A stretch of DNA of 23,142 nt from JBCBZH01 sp039815415 (GTDB lineage: Bacteria; Bacteroidota; Rhodothermia; Rhodothermales; Rubricoccaceae), in NCBI GenBank assembly GCA_039815415.1, contig JBCBZH010000032.1, positions 1 to 23,142 on the forward strand, given 5' to 3'. The position numbers and the translations under genes were made by a program. Positions within the stretch are counted from its first letter, which is position 1; each line of letters begins with the position of its first letter. Below, one piece after another: positions 1-9,337 of this stretch. The notes beneath the pieces were generated by a model. That model was given only the letters and a program-made list of their open reading frames with translations. It did no database searches and was not told the origin of the DNA.

Positions 1-1
1 C

Positions 2-1168
2 TATCAGGATGCTCTGGAGGCGTTTCTCGGAGACGGGCAGGGCACAGGCCGTCTCCAGACCGATGGCACGGTCGCCTCGGGCAACTGGATCGCGCTCACG
101 TCCGTCGGGCCCTTCGTCGAGCTGGCGCCCGGCCAGAACGTAACGGTCACCTTTGCCCTCGTCGCTGCGCTCAAGCCCGACGAGTTCCAGACGGTCCCGG
201 TCGGCCGGCAAGCCGACACACCCGCGTCCCGCGCATTCCTTCGCAACAACGTGTTCTGGGCTCAGGAGACCTTCGTTGGAGAGGATGCAGACTATGATGG
301 CACACTTGATCCGGGCGAAGACATCAACGGCAACGGCCAGCTCGACCGCTATCTCATCCCCGAGCCGCCGTCGAGCCCCGAACTCCGCGTCGAGCTGGAG
401 CAGGGAAAGGCCATTCTCTACTGGAATGATTTCGCGGAGCAGTCGGTCGATCCGGTGACCGGGCGTCAGGACTTCGAGGGCTACCGCATCTACCGGTCTG
501 ATCCTGGCGATGACCGGGCCGGTAACATCCTCGGCGAGGCCGGCCTGATTGCGCAGTACGACCGACCGGGCAACGAGATTGGCTTCAACAACGGGCTTGC
601 CGCCATTCGCCTCGATTCACCGATCTCCTTCCCGGGGGACGAAACGGCGTACACCTACCGGTTCGAAGCCACGGGGCTTCTCGACGGCTGGCAGTACGCG
701 TTCTCGGTTACGGCCTTTGACGAAGGCGACGCAGGTAGCGGGCTGGTGCCCCTGGAGTCGTCCAAGACGACCAATGCAGTCCGTGTTTTCCCGGGCCCCG
801 AAGCCGGGAACTCTGGTGCGCCAGGCGTCTTCCCCAACCCCTATCGCGTGCAGTCGGCCTGGGATGGGCCGCTGTCCACCCAGCGCAAGCTGTACTTCTA
901 CAACCTCCCCGACCGGGCGCAAATCCGAGTGTATTCCCTCGCAGGCGAGATCGTCGCCGAGATGAATCACGACTCGGAGACCTATACCGGTGACATTCGC
1001 TGGTTCGAGGACTTCAGCGCCGACGGCCGTGAGGTTGCAGGCGGCATTCACGCCTGGGACATCCTCTCCGACAACTCGCTCCGCATCTCCAGCGGACTCT
1101 ACCTCTTCTCCGTCCAGGACCTCGACACAGGCGAGGCCGAGACGGGTAAGTTCGTCATCCTCCGCTAG
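2..1168 (+). CDS. C-terminal part of a large secreted protein with a T9SS-type/FlgD-like C-terminal domain (5' truncated)
   Basis: The frame is open from base 2 to a TAG at 1166-1168, so the gene starts upstream of the window. The first visible part carries a GPFVELAPGQ module followed by beta-rich sequence; the same S-x-GPF-x-L-x-PG pattern is found in the four paralogs at 15792-23142, so this is probably a larger distant relative. Next comes an Asp-rich calcium-loop-like stretch (GEDADYDG, then DINGNGQLD), a fibronectin-III-like segment (GYRIYRSD), and a terminal domain with FPNPYRV, a LYFYNLP strand, IRVYSLAGE and a final SSGLYLFSVQD...GKFVILR. That ending is typical of sorting or FlgD_ig-like C-terminal domains that carry proteins to the cell surface through T9SS. 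Function beyond surface export or adhesion is unknown. Confident in the frame and export class, not in the role. Confidence 0.8.
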   Translation, partial: YQDALEAFLGDGQGTGRLQTDGTVASGNWIALTSVGPFVELAPGQNVTVTFALVAALKPDEFQTVPVGRQADTPASRAFLRNNVFWAQETFVGEDADYDGTLDPGEDINGNGQLDRYLIPEPPSSPELRVELEQGKAILYWNDFAEQSVDPVTGRQDFEGYRIYRSDPGDDRAGNILGEAGLIAQYDRPGNEIGFNNGLAAIRLDSPISFPGDETAYTYRFEATGLLDGWQYAFSVTAFDEGDAGSGLVPLESSKTTNAVRVFPGPEAGNSGAPGVFPNPYRVQSAWDGPLSTQRKLYFYNLPDRAQIRVYSLAGEIVAEMNHDSETYTGDIRWFEDFSADGREVAGGIHAWDILSDNSLRISSGLYLFSVQDLDTGEAETGKFVILR

Positions 1169-1207
1169 CCGGATCGATAACGAGTGTTGCTCCATAACAC
1201 TCTCAGC

Positions 1208-1238
1208 AGCCTCACCAACCAGAGGCTTGTCTTTCTTC
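1208..1238 (+). terminator. Possible intrinsic terminator after the first gene
   Basis: AGCCTC (1208-1213) pairs with GAGGCT (1222-1227) across an 8-nt loop and is followed by a T-rich run (ttgtctttctt). A second small inverted repeat, GAGTGTT (1182-1188) with AACACTC (1196-1202), lies just upstream. The T-rich run also forms the pyrimidine-rich leader of the next gene, so the two roles cannot be separated by eye. Confidence 0.4.
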
Positions 1239-1254
1239 ACTCTCCCCCTCCCCA

Positions 1255-3483
1255 ATGCGCAACGTTACCCTCGCCCTCGTGGCGCTGGCGGCTGTCGCTC
1301 TCGCTCCCCAGGCGACGGCCCAGTGCTCCGGCACCGCAGGCACTGATTTTCAGCAAGTCACCGTCCGTCAGATCAACGCGATTCCGCAGACCAACATCGA
1401 TGCCTTGAATTCTGCGTCTGACGCTGGCACGATCGACATCGGCCAGATCCAAACCGGCCTGACCAACGCTCTCGAAGGCGAGCTGGTGGAGTTCACCGCT
1501 GTGTTCCTCTCGGACCCGCTCCTCTCTGGTCTCGCCACGGCAACGGACGGAATCCCGAGCCGGATCCACGCCTTCTTGCGGGACACGACGGCCGCGTCGG
1601 AGGGGGTCGAAGGCATGGGCATTCAGATCGTGGACAACCGCGGCGATGGGCAGATCCAGCAGTTCTTTCCCGGAGACGAAGTCGTGGTCTGTGGAACGGT
1701 GTCGCCATTTACAGGCTCTGGAGGCAAGACCATGCAGATCGCCCCGGTGAGCATCACAGCGACAGGCAAGGCCTATGACGCCAATGATCCTCTTCGCCAG
1801 CCCGTCGTCATCAGCATCGACGACGTGCACGATGCCATGGGTCAGGACACCCAACTCGACTTCGGCGCGTTCTCGGACTTCAACAGCCAGTACGTCCGCT
1901 TCGAAGGAGCCACGCTGGTGCAGGGAATCCCTGGCACGCGTGCGGAGGCTCTGTTCTCAGACGCGGCCTCGGGTGACGCGCCACAGATTCACCTGTACGA
2001 CACGTCGGTCTGCTTCCGCAACGACCGAGACGCGTCCTACTTCCCCGCCGGGCAGGTCCCGTCGTGCATCAACGATGATTTCGTTCCACCCTCCACCGGA
2101 ACCGTCAACGTTCAGGGCTTCCTCACCTTCCAGGGCGATGAGGGCAACTTCGGCTATGCCACGCCGGGGGGCGCCGTGTTCTCCTTCAACCCGATGGCGG
2201 ACGCCGACTTCGAGATCACGTCGGCTCCGCCCATCGTGACGCTCGATCCGATCGGTAGCATCCCGGCTCCGGCGGACAACGTGACCATCAGCGCGACGGC
2301 GGTCGCGGCTCAGGGAGCGCTCACAGGCGTGGCTGCAGCCTATCGGTATGTCCTTGATGGGACGGAGATTGGCAGCGGCAACGTTGCGCTCAGCAACACC
2401 TCGGGCGACACGTACGAGGGCACGATTCCGTCCGTCGCGGGCTCCAACGGTGCCTTCGTGGAGTTCACGGTCACCGCCACCGACGACGCTGGGGGCATGA
2501 CAGACGTGGATGGCGGATACCTCGTCTTCGAGGGTGCAGTCAACTCCATCGCCCTGATTCAGACGACGGCCCCTGGCGTGGACAGCGCCAGCCCGTTGTA
2601 CACCGGCGCCAACGGGGACAACAACGCGGACGATGCGCGCACGTTCGACCTCGATGCGGTTGTGCAGACCGTCTTCCAGCGTGGGTCGAGCTGGTACGGA
2701 ACCCTCCAGGACGACGAGGCTCTCGGCGCATGGACGGGCATCTGGGTCTTCTTTGGCGCCGACGATCCGGGCCTCAGTGCAGGGGACCGGATCAACATCA
2801 CCCAGGCTGCCATCAACGAGCGGTTCGGCGTGACCCAACTCCAGGACCTCACGTACACGACCACCAGCAGCGGCTCCCCCTACGCATACAAGAGCGTGGA
2901 TACGGGCGTGCTGGCGGATGACGCCGTCGCCGAGGCTCATGAGGGGATGCTGCTCACGTTCGACAACGTGACCATCACGAACAACGACACCGGATTCGGC
3001 GAGTGGGCGATGTCCACCAACGGCACCGCGCCTGCCGAGGCCGACGACTGGTCGGATGCCTTCGCATCGGACTACAGCGCCACCACCTTCACCAATGACG
3101 AGGTGCGCGAGTTCGTCCGGGGCATCTGGTGGTTCTCGTTCGGCGAGTACAAGATGGTGCCTGTGACGCTCGACGACATCGGTGCCGTCTCGACCGCGAC
3201 TGAGGGGGGCATCCAGGCCCGCTCGATCCGCATTCAGGGCTCGCACCCGAACCCAGTTTCCGGTACGGCCACGGTGGCCTTCGAGCTGGATGTGGACGGC
3301 CCTGCGGCCCTCCGCCTCTTCGACGTCACCGGCCGCCAGGTCGCGACGCTCGCTGACGGAGCCTTCACGGCGCAGAGCCACACCGCGACGCTGGACGTAG
3401 CTGGTCTGGCGCCAGGCGTCTACATCCTCCGCCTGGAGGCCGCAGGCGAGGTGGCGACGGCTCGCATCGCAGTCGTCCGCTAA
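1255..3483 (+). CDS. Secreted T9SS sorting-domain protein with two similar beta-rich (OB-fold-like) halves
   Basis: A 742-residue protein. Residues 1-22 form a signal peptide ending QATA, with Gln as the first mature residue. Residues about 25-200 and about 431-650 look alike: each starts with a segment that defines a target (INAIPQTNIDAL; IALIQTTAPG) and runs into short strands with FPGDEVVVCG or LSAGDRINIT, a pattern I associate with OB-fold/DUF5689-like domains of secreted Bacteroidota proteins. This fold call is inference. Between them, about 327-425, is an Ig-like segment. Residues from about 652 form a classic type A sorting domain: HPNPVSGTATVAFEL, LRLFDVTGRQV, LAPGVYILRL. The start is fixed by the signal peptide and a C/T-rich leader with almost no purines. 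It is followed by a strong hairpin at 3494-3529. No catalytic motif is recognised, so the substrate or partner is unknown. Confidence 0.85.
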   Translation: MRNVTLALVALAAVALAPQATAQCSGTAGTDFQQVTVRQINAIPQTNIDALNSASDAGTIDIGQIQTGLTNALEGELVEFTAVFLSDPLLSGLATATDGIPSRIHAFLRDTTAASEGVEGMGIQIVDNRGDGQIQQFFPGDEVVVCGTVSPFTGSGGKTMQIAPVSITATGKAYDANDPLRQPVVISIDDVHDAMGQDTQLDFGAFSDFNSQYVRFEGATLVQGIPGTRAEALFSDAASGDAPQIHLYDTSVCFRNDRDASYFPAGQVPSCINDDFVPPSTGTVNVQGFLTFQGDEGNFGYATPGGAVFSFNPMADADFEITSAPPIVTLDPIGSIPAPADNVTISATAVAAQGALTGVAAAYRYVLDGTEIGSGNVALSNTSGDTYEGTIPSVAGSNGAFVEFTVTATDDAGGMTDVDGGYLVFEGAVNSIALIQTTAPGVDSASPLYTGANGDNNADDARTFDLDAVVQTVFQRGSSWYGTLQDDEALGAWTGIWVFFGADDPGLSAGDRINITQAAINERFGVTQLQDLTYTTTSSGSPYAYKSVDTGVLADDAVAEAHEGMLLTFDNVTITNNDTGFGEWAMSTNGTAPAEADDWSDAFASDYSATTFTNDEVREFVRGIWWFSFGEYKMVPVTLDDIGAVSTATEGGIQARSIRIQGSHPNPVSGTATVAFELDVDGPAALRLFDVTGRQVATLADGAFTAQSHTATLDVAGLAPGVYILRLEAAGEVATARIAVVR

Positions 3484-3493
3484 TTCTTCCATG

Positions 3494-3529
3494 GAAGGCC
3501 CGGTCTCGCCAGCTCGAGGCCGGGCCTTC
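3494..3529 (+). terminator. Long stem-loop between genes, with the CGCCAGCTCG word at its tip
   Basis: GAAGGCCCGG (3494-3503) pairs perfectly with CCGGGCCTTC (3520-3529). Pairing continues inward, with one G:T, through TCTCG (3504-3508) and CGAGG (3515-3519), giving about 15 bp with a CCAGCT hexaloop. There is no T-tract after it, so it may be a factor-dependent or bidirectional terminator, or an mRNA-stabilising stem. The inner stem and loop are exactly the iterated 10-mer of this window (3507-3516, minus orientation). Confidence 0.55.
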
Positions 3530-3561
3530 GGCATTGGCGCCGATTGCTCGTGCTGAACCGA

Positions 3562-5232
3562 ATGCTTCACACTGTCCGTTCCGCGATCCTTGTTGTTGCG
3601 TGTGGTGCTGGCCTCGTGGCCTGCGATGCAGGCTTTGAGGGGTCCCCGACAGACAACGTCACGCCCGAGACGGAACTGTCTGTCCGCTCGATGGATCTCC
3701 GGGAGGACCTCGAGGGGCGCCGTCTCGTCTCGACGGTGGAGGTCGCCTGGAGTGGGACCGACCCGGATGGCGTCGTGCTTGCCTACGACGTCCGCGCCTA
3801 TGCGATTGGCGCTGGGCTACCCGAGCCTGCCTCTGAAGAGGGCTGGGAGCGGACCACTCGCCGCGACTCAACCCTACTGTTGCCCATTCCGCTGGGCGCA
3901 CGCGAGGCGGATGTCGCCGTGGAAGTCCGCGCCATCGACGACGACGAGAGCGCCGATCCGACACCAGCGCGAACCGTTTTCCCGATCGTCAACTCGGATC
4001 CGACCTTCCGGCTCATCGCCGCTGAGGCGCCGCCGGACACCACGTGGCCGGTCGTCTCGTTCGCCTTCACGGCTCAGGACCCGGACGGTGAGGCCAACCT
4101 CGACGCCATCGAGCTGGCGTTGAACAGCCCTGACGGGCCCTTCACTCGCATCGCACCGGAGGCGACGTTTCTGACACTTGTCGCCGAAGACGCCAGCGCG
4201 ACGGGCACGACCGGGGCGCGGCTGTTTGTCGGTCGCGGCTTCTCCAACACCGGCGTGACGCTGCCGGGCCTCGTGCTCAACGGCGACAACGTGCTCTACC
4301 TCCGCTCTGTGGATCAGGCCGGGGCAACGAGCGAGACCCTTCGCTACCCTGGCCTCGATGCGGATGGTGTGCCGCTATCCACGTTCTACGTGCGGCGCGT
4401 GACCAGCACCGTCTTGCTCGTGAATGACTTCCGCTCGGCTGGTGATGAGGCGGTCATGGGCGTCGCGAGGGAGGCGCTGACTCTCAATGGAACCGCCGGG
4501 TTCGATACGTGGGATCTCTCCGGAACCGTGCAGAGCGCCGCCGCGCCGGTCTTCTCAGAGGCGCTTCCATCCACACCCGATCCCACGCTGCGCCAGACGC
4601 TCGCGCTGTGGGATTACATCTACTGGGTCTCGAACGCCGTCACCAACCGGGTCTCGGGCAACAACTTCCCGCGGACAGCTGGGGCTCTCGACCTGTTCTT
4701 TAGTGACGGCGGGCGGCTCCTCGTTCACACCCCGATTACGCTCCCGCAGTCGGAGGAGGACGGCGCAGGCAACCCTGCCGTCGATGTCCTTCCGCTAGGT
4801 GGACTCGTGGACCTTGACGAATTCAATCCCAATGTCCGCTCGCTGCGTGCCGGTACGGGCACACCCGTTCAGCCGGGGGTGGAGGTGCCCGGGGCGGGAC
4901 GGACGTTGCCACCCCTCCAGACCACCCGGTTGCTGACGAGCGCGCTCCCGTATGAGACGCGCCCGGACGACTTGGTGCTCTACCGCCTCGCGTTCTACGA
5001 GAACAACAACCCCTCCGCAGTGTGGCAGGGCAGCGAGGTGGTCGCGAGCATCCGCGCCGACCGCCGCGTGGCGCTCTTTGCGCTGCCGCTCTTCGCCGGG
5101 CCGAACGCGCTCTTTGAGCCCACCTCGGGAAGCACCGAGGGCGTCGCCAGCGCGCTGGCGGTCCTGCTCGACGGCCTCGACTTCCCTGCAACCTCGTCCA
5201 CGCGCAGCCATCGCCTGGCGTTTCCTCGCTAA
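3562..5232 (+). CDS. Exported lipoprotein of unknown function, Ig/fibronectin-like N-terminal half
   Basis: A 556-residue protein starting at ATG 3562; an in-frame TTG at 3544 is possible, but the ATG gives a clean lipoprotein signal with lipobox LVAC at residues 18-21. After the lipid-anchored Cys come two beta-rich modules with DPDG turns (WSGTDPDGVVLAYDVRAY and FTAQDPDGEANLDAIEL), typical of Ig/fibronectin-like repeats that begin with a polarity-defining DPDG loop. The C-terminal half contains VLLVNDF and LALWDYIYWVSNAV, then GGRLLVHTPI and a late RRVALFALPLF. This recalls surface proteins with a Rossmann-like or glutamine-amidotransferase-like half (the reading-out-of-a-date pattern VNDF...WDY...GGRLL), but I see no nucleophile I would trust. 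It lies 24 bp before the TonB-dependent receptor, so it is probably its surface or periplasmic partner. Confidence 0.75.
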   Translation: MLHTVRSAILVVACGAGLVACDAGFEGSPTDNVTPETELSVRSMDLREDLEGRRLVSTVEVAWSGTDPDGVVLAYDVRAYAIGAGLPEPASEEGWERTTRRDSTLLLPIPLGAREADVAVEVRAIDDDESADPTPARTVFPIVNSDPTFRLIAAEAPPDTTWPVVSFAFTAQDPDGEANLDAIELALNSPDGPFTRIAPEATFLTLVAEDASATGTTGARLFVGRGFSNTGVTLPGLVLNGDNVLYLRSVDQAGATSETLRYPGLDADGVPLSTFYVRRVTSTVLLVNDFRSAGDEAVMGVAREALTLNGTAGFDTWDLSGTVQSAAAPVFSEALPSTPDPTLRQTLALWDYIYWVSNAVTNRVSGNNFPRTAGALDLFFSDGGRLLVHTPITLPQSEEDGAGNPAVDVLPLGGLVDLDEFNPNVRSLRAGTGTPVQPGVEVPGAGRTLPPLQTTRLLTSALPYETRPDDLVLYRLAFYENNNPSAVWQGSEVVASIRADRRVALFALPLFAGPNALFEPTSGSTEGVASALAVLLDGLDFPATSSTRSHRLAFPR

Positions 5233-5256
5233 GCCGGGGCTCTGCCTTCTGTTCTC

Positions 5257-8200
5257 ATGATCCTTCGCTCGCTCGCAGCTCTGCTGGTCGGTCTCCTCGC
5301 TGTCGCGTCGACGGCGTCGGCCCAGGGCACCATCGCCGGGACCGTCACGGACCAGCAGACCGGCGAGACCCTGATCGGGGCGACCGTCCTCGTCATCGGA
5401 ACCACTCGGGGCGCTGCAACGGACATCGACGGCCAGTTCAGCATCGCTGAGCTTCGAGCTGGCGACTACAACGTTCGGGTGAGCTACATCGGCTACCAGA
5501 CGCTGGAGTACACGGGGATCACCGTTGCCAACGGCGAGACGACAACGCTCGATGTCGAGATGACCACAGCGTCTCTGCTCGATGATGACGAGGAGATTGT
5601 CGTGGTGGGTGAGCGGCCCTTGATTGATGTGGAGCAGGCCGAGAGTGCCTACTTCGTGAGTGCGGAGGACATCGCGTCTCGCCCTGTGCGCGATGTGCAG
5701 GACGTAGTGAGCAATCAGGCGGGCGTCTTCCAGGACCCCACAGGCCTCTACATTCGCGGCGGACGGGCAACGGAGACAGGGTTTGTGGTCGATGGCGTGA
5801 ACGCGAAAGATCCTCTGGCAGGGACCGGCTTCGGCCTGGACCTCGGTGCCAACGCCCTCGGGGAAGTGGAGGTCAACACAACGGGGGCTGATGCCTCGGT
5901 CGGCGAGTCCACCTCAGGCGTCATCTCCGTTCGTACCAAGGAAGGCTCCGATTCCTTCGAGGCAGCGCTGGCGCTTCAGGGCGACAGCTTCGGCAGCGGC
6001 GATCTCGCGACCTCGTTCAACGAGCAGAACGTCGAGTTGTCGCTCTCCGGGCCGGTCGTTCCGCAGCGGCTCCGCTTCTTTGTGTCGGGGCAGGCGAACG
6101 TCACCGACGGTTTCCAGGGCTTCGTTCCCGATCAGCTCGAGTCGTCCCTCGTGCAGGATGACTTCTGGGCGCCTCGGCGGGGCAACCGCTGGAATGCTCT
6201 CGGCAAGCTCGTCCTCCTCCCCCAGACGGGGATGAAGCTCGTGGGCGCCTACAACCGCTCGCTGGCCATCAACCAGGACACGCGGATGCTGCAGGTGACT
6301 GGCAACGATGCTGTGATCTCACCCGGGTTTCAGTATGCGTTCTCAGAGCAGCCCGAGCTGGCGAACACGTACACGCAGAACTCGAACCTGAGCTACCTGC
6401 AGTGGGTCCACTCGCCGACCGCGCAGTCCATCTATGAGATTCAGATCTCGCGTCTCTTTACGCAGCTCCGCGCCGACGCCAACGGGCGCGACTGGCGCCC
6501 GGACAACGTCGACACAGAGCTGGACCCCGCCTCCATCCCAGACTATCCGGGGACCATCTTCGGAAACCCGGACCTCGGCGGACTTCCTGCCGACACGGCG
6601 CTGTTCATTCTGCCCGGCCCGGGCTTCTTCAACAACGGCGGGGTCGCTACAGACTGGCACGATCACTTTGCCGAGCAGGTCACGGCTCGGGGGGAGTACA
6701 CCCGCTTCGCCTCCAACGAGGCCTACGAGTTCTCCGTTGGGGGAGAGGCCACCTTCAACGATTACCAGTGGATCGACATCGTTCGGCCCTGGGTGGGGGC
6801 GCCCATTCGTTTGCCGGATGGCTCCACGACGCAGTCCAACCGTCTTGGCCAGTCGGCGGACATCTGGCGCGTGAAGCCACGCAAGACCGCCTTGTACACG
6901 ACGCACCGGATTCGGTACAACGGGCTGATTGCCACGCTCGGCGCTCGCGTGGAGGGCTGGGCGACAGGTTCCTACGTCGATGGCCTCGTCGCCGACAGTG
7001 CCTTCACCATCCCAACGGCTCTGCGCGAGGCCTACCTCGACGAAACCACGAGCCTGCTCGGTCTCCGCTGGAAGGGGCGTGTGCTGCCCAAGCTGTCTGT
7101 CAGTTTCCCGGTCCGCGAGAACCAGGTGCTGTTCTTCAGCTACGGGCACTCGATGCGGCAGCCACACCCGACGTACGTCTACGCCAACCTGGACCCGTTC
7201 TACCAGGACCGGTCGTTCTTCTCTGACCTCGGCAATCCCAACCTCAACCCGGAGGTGGATGTGGCCTACGAGCTGGGGCTCCGCAACCAGCTTACCAAGA
7301 ACGACGCGCTCAGCGTGACCGCCTTCTGGCGAGACAAGTACGACTTCATCACGGTCGCCCGAGCCACGATTGTGGACCCGACGGGCCGCGAAACGAGCCG
7401 AGCGCTGCGCGTCAACGGGGACTTTGCCCGTGTGCGGGGCATCGAGGCCAGCTACATCAAGCGTATTGGGACATGGTTCAACGGCACGCTGAATGCGAGC
7501 TACAGCCGCGCCACAGGCCTCAGCTCGACCAACAATGATGCGCTCCAAGACCTGATTCAGACCGGCAACGTGGACAACACGTTCGAGACGCCACTGGCTT
7601 GGGACCGGCCGCTCGACATCAAGGCCAGCATGACGCTGAGCCATGACGCTGACCGACCCTGGCTTGGGATTCCAGGCATCAACCGCGTGAAGCTGTTTGT
7701 CCAGAGCGTCTTCCGCAGCGGGCAGCGCTACACGCCAGTCGAGTTTATCGGCAACGAGCGGAACCCCTTCACCGGCGAGCGGGACTGGCGCCCGATCTAT
7801 GAGCAGGTCGACGATCAGGCGCTCCGTTTCTCCGAGAGCGGCCGGCCGTGGTGGTGGTTTGACCTCCGCGCAGAGCGCCGAGTGGCGGTCGCTGGCAGCG
7901 ACATCGTGCTCACGCTGGAGGTCGAGAACCTCTTCAACCAGAGGAACAGCGTCATCATCAACCCGGTGACCGGCCAGGCGTACCCCGTGTTGGATGTCAA
8001 CCCGCCGGGCAACGCACCGGACCCGTCCCTCGCCGACACAGATCCTCAGGCGTATCAGGAGGCCCTGACATCGTACAACGACGCCCTCCAGACCTACAAC
8101 GAGTACATCCGAGGCCTGCGTGGCAACGCGGACTTCGATGTGACTGGCTCGGTTCGTGATCCTCGGTACGAGGACCCAGACACGAGTGGACTTCCGCCAC

Positions 8201-8262
8201 TTAACCCCGCCCGCTACCTGGCCCCCCGACACATCGTGTTTGGTCTGAGCTATACGTTCTAG
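5257..8262 (+). CDS. TonB-dependent outer-membrane receptor with CarboxypepD_reg N-domain
   Basis: A 1001-residue protein. The signal peptide ends at residue 22 (ASA, then Gln). A CarboxypepD_reg beta-sandwich spans about 27-108 (AGTVTDQQTGETLIGATV, then FSIAELRAGDYNVRVSYIGY). It is followed by an acidic linker and EEIVVVGERPLID (about 112-124), a plausible TonB box region, then a plug domain about 130-230 with LYIRGGRATETGFVVDGV and GVISVRTKEG. The rest is a 22-strand-type barrel ending in the aromatic-terminated strand HIVFGLSYTF. A late Pro/Asp/Tyr-rich stretch (about residues 910-980, near NPPGNAPDPS) is probably a long outer loop. Such receptors import large ligands using TonB-ExbBD energy. 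Here the neighbours are lipoproteins and a PorV-like protein, with no glycan enzymes, so the ligand cannot be guessed. Confidence 0.93.
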   Translation: MILRSLAALLVGLLAVASTASAQGTIAGTVTDQQTGETLIGATVLVIGTTRGAATDIDGQFSIAELRAGDYNVRVSYIGYQTLEYTGITVANGETTTLDVEMTTASLLDDDEEIVVVGERPLIDVEQAESAYFVSAEDIASRPVRDVQDVVSNQAGVFQDPTGLYIRGGRATETGFVVDGVNAKDPLAGTGFGLDLGANALGEVEVNTTGADASVGESTSGVISVRTKEGSDSFEAALALQGDSFGSGDLATSFNEQNVELSLSGPVVPQRLRFFVSGQANVTDGFQGFVPDQLESSLVQDDFWAPRRGNRWNALGKLVLLPQTGMKLVGAYNRSLAINQDTRMLQVTGNDAVISPGFQYAFSEQPELANTYTQNSNLSYLQWVHSPTAQSIYEIQISRLFTQLRADANGRDWRPDNVDTELDPASIPDYPGTIFGNPDLGGLPADTALFILPGPGFFNNGGVATDWHDHFAEQVTARGEYTRFASNEAYEFSVGGEATFNDYQWIDIVRPWVGAPIRLPDGSTTQSNRLGQSADIWRVKPRKTALYTTHRIRYNGLIATLGARVEGWATGSYVDGLVADSAFTIPTALREAYLDETTSLLGLRWKGRVLPKLSVSFPVRENQVLFFSYGHSMRQPHPTYVYANLDPFYQDRSFFSDLGNPNLNPEVDVAYELGLRNQLTKNDALSVTAFWRDKYDFITVARATIVDPTGRETSRALRVNGDFARVRGIEASYIKRIGTWFNGTLNASYSRATGLSSTNNDALQDLIQTGNVDNTFETPLAWDRPLDIKASMTLSHDADRPWLGIPGINRVKLFVQSVFRSGQRYTPVEFIGNERNPFTGERDWRPIYEQVDDQALRFSESGRPWWWFDLRAERRVAVAGSDIVLTLEVENLFNQRNSVIINPVTGQAYPVLDVNPPGNAPDPSLADTDPQAYQEALTSYNDALQTYNEYIRGLRGNADFDVTGSVRDPRYEDPDTSGLPPLNPARYLAPRHIVFGLSYTF

Positions 8263-8296
8263 CCTGTCGCTGACGGCCTCTTCGGGGTCCCCATCC

Positions 8297-9307
8297 ATGA
8301 CTCGACTTTCTCTCCGTGCCCTTCTGCCAATGGCGCTGTTCCTCGCCAGCGGGGCAGCCTCGGCGCAGTTCCTTCCGTCCTATGGCGGTGACCGCGCAGG
8401 TACGTCGGGCTTTCAGTTCCTGGAGGTCGCAGTAGATCCTCGTGGGGCGGCCTTAGGGGGCACAGCCGTCGCAACGGCGGACGATGCCAGCTCGTTGTTC
8501 TGGAACCCGGCGCTCGCAGCCCGAGGTGGAAACACGCAGGTGGGTCTTGCCCAGCTGGCGTACTACGCAGATGTGAGCATGACCTACGGTGCGGTCACAC
8601 GAAAGGTGGGGCCGTTTGCTCTTGGGGCCCACGTGCAGGCGCTGGACTCTGGAGAGATGGATGTGACCGATGAGTTCTCGGGTCCAGCGGGGACGGGGCA
8701 GACCTTCTCCTACGTCGGCATCGTGGGGGGGCTGACCGTGAGTCAGGCCCTCACCGACCTGTTTGCCTACGGTGTGACCGCAAAGTTTGTCCGGGAGAGC
8801 GCTGCCGATGTGGCGATGGATGCGGCGCTGGTCGATCTCGGGGTGCACTACAAGGTGGGAACTACGGGCGCCAACATCGGCATCGCGATTCGAAACTTCG
8901 GCCTCAATGGGGTGGCGTCCGGCAACCTGCCACGCACGACGGTGGGCGGAGAAACCGTCGCTGAGGATGAGTTCGAGGATCTCGTGCCCCCCACAACGTT
9001 CCTGCTGGGGATGAGCTATGACGTGATGCGAGGGGCTGGCGATCACGCCCTGACGGTATCGGGCCAACTCACCAACCCCAACGACAACTCGGAGCAGTTC
9101 AACCTCGGCACCGAGTATGTCTTTGCAGATCTTCTCGCTGTTCGGGCAGGCTATGCCTTCGGCGTGGAGGAGGCCGATCTGCCCACGTTTGGCTTCGGCG
9201 TCAACGTCCCGGGTCTTGGCAACCGCACCGTCCGCGCGGACTACGGGTTCGCTCAGTTGAATCGTCTTGGCACTGCTCATCGCATTGGCGTCACCGCTAG
9301 CTTCTAG
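8297..9307 (+). CDS. PorV/PorQ family outer-membrane protein
   Basis: A 336-residue protein with a signal peptide cleaved after ASA (residue 23), again leaving Gln first. The N-terminal mature region has the family signature: FLEVAVDPRGAALGGTAVA, then ADDASSLFWNPALAA. This is the GAR/ALGG...WNPA pattern of PorV/PorQ and the FadL-like UPF0164 group. The rest alternates short strands of a small barrel and ends with a Phe (IGVTASF). In T9SS bacteria PorV is the shuttle that passes cargo to the attachment complex. Paralogs outside the core system, like this one, often sit beside one TonB receptor or one cargo set. It lies 34 bp after the receptor and 30 bp before the next lipoprotein, in an operon. 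Whether it is the core PorV or a dedicated paralog cannot be told from this window. Confidence 0.78.
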   Translation: MTRLSLRALLPMALFLASGAASAQFLPSYGGDRAGTSGFQFLEVAVDPRGAALGGTAVATADDASSLFWNPALAARGGNTQVGLAQLAYYADVSMTYGAVTRKVGPFALGAHVQALDSGEMDVTDEFSGPAGTGQTFSYVGIVGGLTVSQALTDLFAYGVTAKFVRESAADVAMDAALVDLGVHYKVGTTGANIGIAIRNFGLNGVASGNLPRTTVGGETVAEDEFEDLVPPTTFLLGMSYDVMRGAGDHALTVSGQLTNPNDNSEQFNLGTEYVFADLLAVRAGYAFGVEEADLPTFGFGVNVPGLGNRTVRADYGFAQLNRLGTAHRIGVTASF

Positions 9308-9337
9308 TTCTTGGGGCCAGACGCGCTCCGTTCTCGC

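Noticed and set aside
3544..3561. Upstream TTG start for the lipoprotein at 3562 (and TTG 9311 for the one at 9338)
   Set aside because: The downstream ATGs give standard short signal peptides with lipoboxes LVAC and LAGC; the extensions add polar residues.
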